Assembly (NCBI GenBank): GCA_030039935.1
Contig: JASHUQ010000086.1
Location: forward strand, 1 to 11,416
Length of the DNA stretch: 11,416 nt
From: Microcaldota archaeon
Lineage (GTDB): Archaea; Micrarchaeota; Micrarchaeia; Micrarchaeales; Micrarchaeaceae
Reading direction: 5' to 3'
A program made the translations under genes and the position numbers. The notes below the pieces were generated by a model. That model was not told where the DNA came from. It ran no database searches and saw nothing but the letters and a program-made list of their open reading frames with translations. Numbering within the stretch: the first letter of the stretch is position 1; the number at the start of each line of letters is the position of its first letter. Shown piece by piece: positions 6,050 through 11,347 of this stretch.

Positions 6050-7537
6050 TCAGGCCGTCCCGTGCTCTGCGGTGTACAGAAGAAGCTCGCTGTATTTTCT
6101 TGTTATCTGGCTCGACCTAACTCCGTATATCTCCTTTACTCCCTGTTTGTATGCAAGGTCGACAAGCCTCTGGGTTATTATTCCATCGAACACAATTGCA
6201 TGGATTCCGGTTGCCGACTGCACTATCTGTATAATGTCTCTTGTGGGTTTTTCGTCTATTATGTTGCCGTTCGCGCCGTAGAGCCTTCCCCTGAGCGTAT
6301 TTCTAAGCTCGTTCAGGGCGCTGACAAATGTCTGGTTTGGGGATCCGCTCTGCGATTTGGATTGAAGGCCTTCAACAACAGGAATGCTCTCCATTCCTTC
6401 AGGTTCGTTATCATTTATGTCCTTTATTCCAAAGCTTGGCTGCGATTCCGTTGCCTGCATCTCTCTTGCCCTGCCCTTTTGGAGATTGGATGCTATTTCT
6501 GTAGGGCTCAATACCTCTTTTGTGGTGTTCTCTGTTGCTTTCTTTAGGTTTGATGATATCTCTGTTGGACTTAGTATGACATCCCTCCTTTCCCTTTGCT
6601 CAGGAGCCTGTTCCTGCCTTTCCCTTTGCTGCATCGGCTGTCTTTGATAACTTCCATTTCTGTTTCCATACTCGTGCCTCTGCTGCTGTTGCTCCTGCCT
6701 TTTTGCTGCAGCGACTATTTGCTCTACCGGGATCCTTGACCTTAGTGCCTTGATTATCTCCTTTCTTGTAAGCTCTTCCACCTCTTTTCCATCCGGAGCT
6801 TTTGCTATGTAGTCTATTTCCGCAACATTCATTATGCTCCTTATTATCATGTCTCCTCCCCTATCTCCGTCTACAAACAGGGTTGTCTCCTTTTGCGCGC
6901 ACAGCGTGATTATCGTCCTTGGGACCGTGCCAGCTGCGCCCCCTACTGCTATGCAGTTCCCTATATCGCTTTTCAACAGGTTTATGACATCAGCTCTTCC
7001 TTCTACAAGTATCACATCTTCCATCTTCTCTATGTCTGGGCCAGCAGGAAGGCTGTCGGGGCCATATGTTCCAACAGTGCTGGATTTAACATCAGCTTCC
7101 ACTATGTCGCTTATCTCCCTTGAATCTGGAAGCTCTGTGATGAGAAGGGTCTTTACTAGCTCCTTTGCCCTTGTGAGTATCTTTCTTCTCTTCTCGTTTC
7201 TTGTATCTTCAATCTTAAGGACCTTGAACTCTGTCTCGAATGGACCTACTCGGTCAACGGACTCTATCGCAGCTGCAAGAATGCATGTCTCTACTCTTCC
7301 AAGAGAGCTTGGGAGAAACAGCTTCCCGTATGTCTTGTTTCCAGATGCAGAGCTGTCAATCTCTATCCTTCCAATCTTTCCGTTCTTCTGAAGTTCCCTA
7401 AGATCCAGCTCGCTGCCAAGAAGGCCCTCTGTCTGGCCGAAAACAGCGCCAATTATGTCGGGTTTTTCAACAGAACCCTGTATGTCGAACCTTGCCTCTA
7501 CCATGTACTTTACTATGTCAATGTAAGTCTTTGCCAT
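6050..7537 (-). CDS. dnaG: Archaeal DnaG (Toprim-domain protein)
   Basis: Archaeal DnaG has a bacterial-primase-like Toprim domain. It is known as a minor primase and as a stable subunit of the RNA exosome that helps bind poly(A)-rich RNA. The 495-residue product shows the conserved N-terminal region (1-165), then the Toprim domain with its catalytic Glu in ILVEGRADV (E179) and the acidic DxD in FVDGDRGGD (D223, D225). A low-complexity linker rich in Gln, Arg and Glu follows (about 279-400), then a conserved C-terminal domain (about 404-495). The linker contains two copies of LSPTEIxSNLxK (322-333 and 343-354). The ATG start is preceded by GTGAT, complementary to the archaeal 16S 3' end. A TATA-like element lies about 48 bp upstream, and the gene may also be read from the promoter of the small gene before it. 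Confidence 0.95.
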   Translation of the reverse strand: MAKTYIDIVKYMVEARFDIQGSVEKPDIIGAVFGQTEGLLGSELDLRELQKNGKIGRIEIDSSASGNKTYGKLFLPSSLGRVETCILAAAIESVDRVGPFETEFKVLKIEDTRNEKRRKILTRAKELVKTLLITELPDSREISDIVEADVKSSTVGTYGPDSLPAGPDIEKMEDVILVEGRADVINLLKSDIGNCIAVGGAAGTVPRTIITLCAQKETTLFVDGDRGGDMIIRSIMNVAEIDYIAKAPDGKEVEELTRKEIIKALRSRIPVEQIVAAAKRQEQQQQRHEYGNRNGSYQRQPMQQRERQEQAPEQRERRDVILSPTEISSNLKKATENTTKEVLSPTEIASNLQKGRAREMQATESQPSFGIKDINDNEPEGMESIPVVEGLQSKSQSGSPNQTFVSALNELRNTLRGRLYGANGNIIDEKPTRDIIQIVQSATGIHAIVFDGIITQRLVDLAYKQGVKEIYGVRSSQITRKYSELLLYTAEHGTA

Positions 7538-7580
7538 TCTATCACTTTGTGTTCAGAAAAAGGCACAGTGCGCACAAAGG

Positions 7581-7588
7581 ATATTATA
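7581..7588 (-). promoter_or_regulatory. TATA-like element proximal to dnaG
   Basis: The minus strand reads TATAATAT within CGATATAATATCC, about 48 bp before the dnaG ATG, giving a predicted leader of about 22 nt. It falls just after the stop of the 40-codon small ORF, so dnaG may have its own promoter besides read-through. Confidence 0.4.
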
Positions 7589-7592
7589 TCGT

Positions 7593-7715
7593 TTATTCTC
7601 CACTTTCTGTAACTAAAGAACCTATTCTCTTTGTCTTATCGACAGCAAGAAAAGCGTTATCAAATTCTGAATGCGAGAAATCAGAGTCCATATAATATAC
7701 CATGTGTCTTCTCAT
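7593..7715 (-). CDS. Candidate 40-residue small protein upstream of dnaG
   Basis: An ATG at 7715 opens a frame of 40 codons to TAA at 7593-7595, beginning MRRHMVYYMDSDF and ending RIGSLVTESGE. Three signals support translation: AAGGA seven bases before the ATG (7723-7727), a TATA element at 7755-7762 that predicts a start near 7733, and the lack of any other gene in the 234-bp gap between hjc and dnaG. The product is acidic and soluble, has no cysteines, and matches no family I know. It would be co-transcribed with dnaG, whose start is 55 bases downstream. It might instead be an untranslated dnaG leader. Confidence 0.42.
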   Translation of the reverse strand: MRRHMVYYMDSDFSHSEFDNAFLAVDKTKRIGSLVTESGE

Positions 7716-7754
7716 GACTTTTTCCTTATACTAAATCAGTATTGGATTGATAAG

Positions 7755-7762
7755 TATATAAA
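7755..7762 (-). promoter_or_regulatory. TATA box upstream of the small gene and dnaG
   Basis: TTTATATA on the minus strand, immediately downstream of hjc. Transcription would start near 7733, six bases before the AAGGA ribosome site of the 40-codon ORF, so signal order and spacing are consistent. Confidence 0.5.
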
Positions 7763-7771
7763 AGTATTGTA

Positions 7772-8155
7772 TTACAGAAGGATGTGCTCAAACCTCCTGT
7801 TTATCTCAAGAGCTTTTCTCTTTGTAACTGTGTAATTCTTCTCTGTCTTCTTCATCTCATTTAACTTGATGAAGTACCAGCCCTGTCCATTCATCCTCCA
7901 TGCCATGTAGGTTTCCATAAGCGCACTGTCCCTCCAGCTCCTAAGAGACTCGAACTTCTCAGGATCTATTGAGAGGCTTGTGCTGTCCCACGCCTTGCAT
8001 TCGAATACCATTCCTTTTCCATTCCGAACAGCCAAAATATCAGGGCTCACCGAATTTACACCGCTTCCCGCACTTCGAACTACAGAGTATCCCTTATCGT
8101 AAAGCATTGCAAGCAGTTCTCTCTCCCCTCTGGCGCCTTTCGTGTACCTGGTCAA
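7772..8155 (-). CDS. hjc: Holliday junction resolvase, Hjc family
   Basis: Hjc is a homodimeric nuclease that cuts four-way DNA junctions during recombination and fork repair. The family pattern is clear: RYTKGARGERELLAML at the N-terminus with the catalytic Glu, then VVRSAGSG, the metal-binding Asp in SPDILAV, and the paired Glu-x-Lys in VFECKAW, all in the usual spacing. The product is about 127 residues, typical for Hjc. I chose the TTG at 8155 because the TATA element at 8185-8192 predicts transcription from about 8162. A TTG at 8170 would add five residues but lies upstream of that start. Hjc homologues usually begin just before the RYxKG motif, which also favours the shorter form. It is divergent from the plus-strand gene at 8226 and encoded near a Hef-type helicase. 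Confidence 0.93.
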   Translation of the reverse strand: MTRYTKGARGERELLAMLYDKGYSVVRSAGSGVNSVSPDILAVRNGKGMVFECKAWDSTSLSIDPEKFESLRSWRDSALMETYMAWRMNGQGWYFIKLNEMKKTEKNYTVTKRKALEINRRFEHILL

Positions 8156-8184
8156 GATACCACAATACAATTACACAACTCATC

Positions 8185-8192
8185 TATATAAA
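8185..8192. promoter_or_regulatory. Shared divergent TATA element between hjc and the plus-strand gene
   Basis: TATATAAA on plus reads TTTATATA on minus. It lies about 26 bp from predicted starts on both sides (about 8215 on plus and 8162 on minus). No second TATA element is evident in the gap, so both genes may use the same factor-binding site. Confidence 0.5.
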
Positions 8193-8225
8193 TATTTTAA
8201 CCATCATCCCTATTACTCCAACTCG

Positions 8226-8789
8226 GTGGGAATCGTGGAAGGTAATGCAGCAGCGCAGAGTGCCAGACAAGATGTGTATTTAGTACCAGCAATAGATCTG
8301 GCAGACCTGCGCGAAAAGCTTGTTCGTATTTACGAGAAATTCGGATTCGGGATAACTGAGATAATAGCAGAAATAGAGTCAGACAAGGAATTGCTGAGGT
8401 TTGATATAAGGAGGCAGAATGGCTATTCTGGATGGATGAGCCAGCTGTCTGTTGTTGAGGAGGGAGCGCTCTTGGGCCCAAACGCCCTAGTATGGAACTC
8501 TTATGTTGGACAAAGCGTTTTGGTAAACGGAATAGCTGAGGACTGCAATCTTTATGGAAGAACAACAATTAATGAACATGGATTTGTGAAAAACGAGTGC
8601 CACCTGGAAAACGTCTATGTTGGGAAAGGGGTTGTTCTTATAGGGCCTATGAAAGCGTCCAACTGCAGAATTACAAAGCCGGGCGTATACAATGAAAGAA
8701 ATGTATTGGAAATCATAGAAATAGAGGAAAAGAGGATGCAGGAGCTTGCCAGGATAGAAAGAGAAAGGCAAATTGGCAAGTCAGCCTAG
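8226..8789 (+). CDS. Unrecognised protein with a beta-helix-like repeat region
   Basis: I cannot assign a family. With the GTG start at 8226 the product has 187 residues; a GTG at 8235, with GGTGG five bases upstream, is an equally good start (184 residues). Both lie just after the predicted transcription start, whereas an ATG at 8142 lies upstream of the TATA element and is unlikely. Three regions are visible. The first is an alpha/beta part (DLADLREKLVRIYEKFGFG, then ITEIIAEIESDKELLRFDI). The second is a Gly/Val/Asn-rich series of short strands (EEGALLGPNALVW, NSYVGQSVLVNG, NVYVGKGVVLIG) that resembles a small left-handed beta-helix. The third is a highly charged C-terminal helix (EIIEIEEKRMQELARIERER). 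It has no signal peptide or membrane segment. It is divergent from hjc and overlaps the 3' end of hef by 9 nt, so a repair or replication link is possible but is inference. Confidence 0.8.
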   Translation: MGIVEGNAAAQSARQDVYLVPAIDLADLREKLVRIYEKFGFGITEIIAEIESDKELLRFDIRRQNGYSGWMSQLSVVEEGALLGPNALVWNSYVGQSVLVNGIAEDCNLYGRTTINEHGFVKNECHLENVYVGKGVVLIGPMKASNCRITKPGVYNERNVLEIIEIEEKRMQELARIERERQIGKSA

Positions 8790-10334
8790 CCTTGTTTGCT
8801 TCTTTGTGTATTTTGAAACCCCCTTGTCCAGGTCAGACCTTGTTTTTTGCACAAGTTCGTACATCCTTGTTTCTCTATGCCTTGACACATAAAGATATAT
8901 TTCATCCTTTGTTCCCCTTGTAACAAGTATGTAGACTTCCCCAAATTTTATTCTGCCCGCTCTTCCTCTTCTTTGTATGTTCCTTATCTCGTTTGGTATA
9001 GGCTCGTAGAATATTACCGCATCGACAGATGGTATGTCGAGCCCCTCTTCTCCTATTGAGGTTGCAACAAGCACGTTGAACTTTCCCTCCCGGAACTTTG
9101 CTATTGTGTCCTTTTGATCCGTATGGGTAACTCCCTCTTTCTTTCCAACAAAGCTCATTGCATTTGTTCCATATTCATTAAGCAGGTCGACAATCTTCTT
9201 TATAGTTGACCTGTACTGCGCAAACACAATCACTGTTTTTCCTTTGAGCACAGTTGTCATTAGGTCTATTATCTTGAATATCTTGGGATGCTCTATACCA
9301 TTGGATAGCGAATCCTTTGCATTGATTATTGAGTTTATAACAATCTTGTTGTTCAGGAGGCTTTGGAGCGCGCGGCTCTTCTTCTCCCTGTTTTTCAATG
9401 AGTCCATGTAGCTTATGAACGGATAGAATCCCTCTGTTGCAAGAAGATCGTACGCATGGGAAAGGTTCAAAAGAAATACATAGTTGTACATCGCCATGAA
9501 CTTGTAGTTCGATGACTGCAATTTGTCTATATTGTAGCCTATCTGCAATATCTTGCCCTTTGGCATGTTGTCGTATTTGCTGAAAGGGCTGAGCCCATAG
9601 CTGTAAAGCTTTGACAGATGCTCGTCTATCAATATTCTAAGGGAAGCAAGTATGGAATCCATGCTCTTCTCTTTATCAACATAGAGCACATTTGTTGATT
9701 TGTCCATCACATATGGTGCAACATCGCTATCGGTTGATATCCTTATCTCTATGTTCTCTATTCCAAGAGTATAAACAAGCGCATCGATCTTCTTCTTGTT
9801 GCTTCCCGGAGAGGCTGTAAGCCCTACAAGCTGTATTCCCTTGACTTTGCATTCATCAGCAATGTAGGTGTATGCATACTTTCCTACAGCCCTATGGCAT
9901 TCATCGAATATTACTGTGCCAAACCCATCAAGGGAAAGCCTTCCAGACTTGAGGTCATTGGAAACTGTCTGTGGAGTTGCAACAATGACCTTTGCAGAGT
10001 TCTCAAGCTCCGTCCTTTTCTTTCTAGATGTCATGCTCCCGGTCAACAGCATTATTGTATCTTTTTCCACATTTAGAAGCCTAGAGATTGAATTGTAGTG
10101 CTGCTCGCTGAGAGGCTTTGTAGGAGCGAGTATTATCGCCTTTTTACCTTTTGAGAGAGCGCTTGCTATTGCAAGAACTGCAACAAGGGTCTTTCCCAAG
10201 CCAGTAGGAAGTATGACAAGAGAGTTGTATCCATTTGAAACGCTCTTTGCAATGTTAATCTGGTATGCTCGAGGCTCAAGCTCGTTTGTATTGACTAATC
10301 TAACATAGTCTCCAAGTTCACCCCATGCTGCCAT
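8781..10334 (-). CDS. hef: Hef/FANCM-type superfamily 2 DNA helicase without nuclease domain
   Basis: Hef and its eukaryotic relative FANCM process stalled replication forks and branched DNA. The 517-residue product has Walker A PTGLGKT (43-49), motif Ia APTKPL (70-75), DECH box (144-147), motif III TAS (173-175), the family-typical insertion between the two RecA domains (about 200-345), and the C-terminal RecA domain with ATSIGEEGLDIP (424-435) and motif VI QRRGRAGR (454-461). Full-length archaeal Hef, as in Pyrococcus, carries a C-terminal XPF/ERCC4 nuclease domain. Here the protein stops soon after the helicase core in a basic tail, so it is a helicase-only form, as known in some archaeal lineages. 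The ATG at 10334 lies 26 bp from a TATA element, implying a leaderless transcript. The separately encoded Hjc nearby may supply the junction-cutting activity. Confidence 0.93.
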   Translation of the reverse strand: MAAWGELGDYVRLVNTNELEPRAYQINIAKSVSNGYNSLVILPTGLGKTLVAVLAIASALSKGKKAIILAPTKPLSEQHYNSISRLLNVEKDTIMLLTGSMTSRKKRTELENSAKVIVATPQTVSNDLKSGRLSLDGFGTVIFDECHRAVGKYAYTYIADECKVKGIQLVGLTASPGSNKKKIDALVYTLGIENIEIRISTDSDVAPYVMDKSTNVLYVDKEKSMDSILASLRILIDEHLSKLYSYGLSPFSKYDNMPKGKILQIGYNIDKLQSSNYKFMAMYNYVFLLNLSHAYDLLATEGFYPFISYMDSLKNREKKSRALQSLLNNKIVINSIINAKDSLSNGIEHPKIFKIIDLMTTVLKGKTVIVFAQYRSTIKKIVDLLNEYGTNAMSFVGKKEGVTHTDQKDTIAKFREGKFNVLVATSIGEEGLDIPSVDAVIFYEPIPNEIRNIQRRGRAGRIKFGEVYILVTRGTKDEIYLYVSRHRETRMYELVQKTRSDLDKGVSKYTKKQTRLG

Positions 10335-10355
10335 ATTTAAGCTTTATAGTCATTA

Positions 10356-10363
10356 ATTTATAA
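10356..10363. promoter_or_regulatory. Shared divergent TATA element between hef and tRNA-Phe
   Basis: ATTTATAA on plus reads TTATAAAT on minus. Its centre is about 26 bp from the hef ATG and 28 bp from the first base of the tRNA. One element seems to sit midway in a 53-bp gap and to serve a leaderless mRNA on one side and a tRNA on the other. Confidence 0.5.
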
Positions 10364-10387
10364 GTTTTTAGAGCAAATAGCATTTGT

Positions 10388-10477
10388 GCCGCAATAACTC
10401 AGTGGGACAGTTTAACTGCACTAAAGAGTGTCCGGCTGAAGACCGGAATGTCGCAGGTTCAAATCCTGCTTGCGGCA
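10388..10477 (+). tRNA. tRNA-Phe (anticodon GAA) with an 18-nt D-loop intron
   Basis: After removing 10407-10424 the cloverleaf is complete. The acceptor is GCCGCAA/TTGCGGC (10388-10394, 10470-10476), followed by U8-A9 and the D stem ACTC/GAGT (10397-10400, 10426-10429). The anticodon stem is TCCGG/CCGGA with loop CTGAAGA (10436-10442), giving anticodon GAA at 10438-10440. The variable loop has five bases, the T stem is GCAGG/CCTGC with loop TTCAAAT, and the discriminator is A at 10477. CCA is not encoded. The mature length is 72 nt before CCA addition. Without an intron the D-loop would have 25 bases, which is abnormal; with it removed the loop is the standard AGTGGGA. The last 13 bases of the tRNA region are repeated downstream, which marks the gene as a probable integration target. 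Confidence 0.96.
10407..10424 (+). other. 18-nt tRNA intron at position 20/21 with a perfect bulge-helix-bulge
   Basis: The intron is ACAGTTTAACTGCACTAA. Outer helix: ACTC (10397-10400) with GAGT (10426-10429), which is the D stem itself. Central four-pair helix: AGTG (10401-10404, exon) with CACT (10419-10422, intron). Bulges of three: GG|A at 10405-10407 and AA|A at 10423-10425, with cleavage after the second base of each. Inner helix: CAGT with ACTG (10408-10411, 10415-10418), closed by a TTA loop. This matches the archaeal splicing-endonuclease rule exactly and restores a standard D-arm on ligation. Confidence 0.9.
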
Positions 10478-10478
10478 C
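10466..10478 (+). repeat. attL-like direct repeat at the tRNA-Phe 3' end
   Basis: CTGCTTGCGGCAC covers the end of the T stem, the acceptor 3' strand, the discriminator and one more base. The same 13 bases recur at 10953-10965. tRNA 3' ends are the classic attachment site for archaeal integrative elements. Confidence 0.6.
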
Positions 10479-10549
10479 ATCAACTATAGATAGATGACGG
10501 ATTTGCAGAATCGTAAAAGTTTGCTCCACTTTTGTAAATAAAACGATGG

Positions 10550-10557
10550 TATAAATA
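10550..10557 (+). promoter_or_regulatory. TATA box of the 86-residue orphan gene
   Basis: TATAAATA lies 30 bases before the ATG at 10587, so the transcript would have a leader of only a few bases. The preceding 10478-10549 has no gene. It holds an imperfect hairpin (AAAAGT 10515-10520 with ACTTTT 10528-10533, flanked by ATCGT and ACGAT). Confidence 0.5.
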
Positions 10558-10586
10558 TCTGAATAAAGTAAGTAATCTTAGATAAA

Positions 10587-10847
10587 ATGCCAGAATTGAT
10601 AAACAACTCTAAATTAACTTTTCCGTCCGTTGCGCTAGGAAAAGACATCAGGGAATTCCTAAGGTCTAAAGGAATAGAAATATCTGCGCAACAATATAAA
10701 GAGTTAGTGTTAACTTCAGACTTGCAAGCCGATCAGCACATCGACCCTGCTTGGAGAGTATTTTTGGATAGCCCTCCTAATTTAGATGAAGCGGATCGTG
10801 CACTTCGCAGATTAAATACAAGACTTTTAAGGCGCCGACTGCGATAA
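10587..10847 (+). CDS. Orphan 86-residue protein with Arg-rich C-terminus
   Basis: The product begins MPELINNSKLTFPSVALGKD and ends in a strongly basic helix-like tail (RALRRLNTRLLRRRLR). The middle (about 18-45) looks helical, followed by a Pro- and Asp-containing region. No family is recognised. It has no signal peptide, cysteines or membrane segment. The basic tail could bind nucleic acid, but no DNA-binding motif is visible. A well-placed TATA box supports expression. It is the only gene between the two 13-bp repeats, so it could be cargo or a remnant gene of an integrated element. The unusual tail, mostly Arg and Leu, contrasts with the Lys-rich proteins around it. Confidence 0.65.
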   Translation: MPELINNSKLTFPSVALGKDIREFLRSKGIEISAQQYKELVLTSDLQADQHIDPAWRVFLDSPPNLDEADRALRRLNTRLLRRRLR

Positions 10848-10895
10848 GCGGCTCGCCATAGGTACGGCCATAAACATAAGGAAATAATTCCGTAT

Positions 10896-10915
10896 TATAA
10901 GTAGATCTACTTATA
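10896..10915. repeat. Perfect 20-bp palindrome
   Basis: TATAAGTAGATCTACTTATA is fully self-complementary. It lies between the orphan gene and the right-hand 13-bp repeat. ATCTAC is repeated directly just to the right (10915-10920). Likely uses are a regulator-binding site, a recombination site, or the stem of a terminator. No gene start follows it on either strand within 90 bp. Confidence 0.8.
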
Positions 10916-10952
10916 TCTACATACTTTGTAATCTGAACCTTGTGCTATACCT

Positions 10953-10965
10953 CTGCTTGCGGCAC
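10953..10965 (+). repeat. attR-like direct repeat of the tRNA-Phe 3' end
   Basis: CTGCTTGCGGCAC is identical to 10466-10478 and lies 487 bp from it. The bases to its left do not form a T arm, so this is not a second tRNA or a long gene fragment, only a core repeat. It ends 30 bases before the vapC stop codon. Confidence 0.6.
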
Positions 10966-10995
10966 TTTGCAAACTGCTCCGCTCTGTAAAATGGG

Positions 10996-11343
10996 TTATT
11001 CTTTTGATATATCGACAATGTCATCAAGCACATCAAAATCCTTGTCTCGTGCATATAGTCTCTCATTCTTGGCTTGCGCAGTAGCAGCGATAATCAAATC
11101 TGCGTCTTTCATTTTTCCCTTCCTTTGCTTCAACATCTTATATAATTTGGAATAAACCAAAACTACGCTGTCATCTATTTCATAGACCTGGAATGATTTC
11201 TTTAAGAGCGTTAATGTTTCTGCCATTTCGGATTCTGATACACCTCTCAACACCTCAAGTAGCGTTATAGTAGAAATAGCGCCGTACTGGTACGGCCTCA
11301 GTTTCTTTAGCATATCTATTATTATTGAGGTATCAAATAGCAT
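10996..11343 (-). CDS. vapC: VapC-type PIN-domain ribonuclease toxin
   Basis: VapC toxins are Mg-dependent PIN-domain RNases that cut tRNA or rRNA when released from VapB. The 115-residue product has the expected acidic set: D4 in MLFDTSIIIDML, E30 in TLLEVLRG, D82 in DADLIIAATA, and D100/D102 in LYARDKDFDVL. Length and order are typical. The ATG at 11343 comes four bases after the stop of an upstream frame that is probably VapB, the normal antitoxin-toxin order. All catalytic residues are present, so the toxin looks functional. It sits immediately outside the 13-bp repeat, consistent with an accessory region. Confidence 0.9.
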   Translation of the reverse strand: MLFDTSIIIDMLKKLRPYQYGAISTITLLEVLRGVSESEMAETLTLLKKSFQVYEIDDSVVLVYSKLYKMLKQRKGKMKDADLIIAATAQAKNERLYARDKDFDVLDDIVDISKE

Positions 11344-11347
11344 TCGC

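Noticed and set aside
6834..7391. Long plus-strand open frame of 185 codons opposite dnaG
   Set aside because: It is antisense to a clearly recognisable gene and its translation is low-complexity Ser/Leu/Phe, typical of a shadow frame.
8142..8225. N-terminal extension of the plus-strand gene to the ATG at 8142
   Set aside because: This ATG lies inside hjc and upstream of the only TATA element, and the extra residues look unstructured. The GTG at 8226 or 8235 fits better.
10397..10429. A degenerate or pseudogene D-arm in tRNA-Phe
   Set aside because: Removing exactly 18 nt restores a normal D-arm, and the insert forms a complete bulge-helix-bulge, so an intron explains it better than decay.
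10953..10977. Second tRNA or tRNA fragment at the right 13-bp repeat
   Set aside because: Only the 3' strand of the acceptor is present. The sequence before it has no T arm, anticodon arm or matching 5' acceptor strand.
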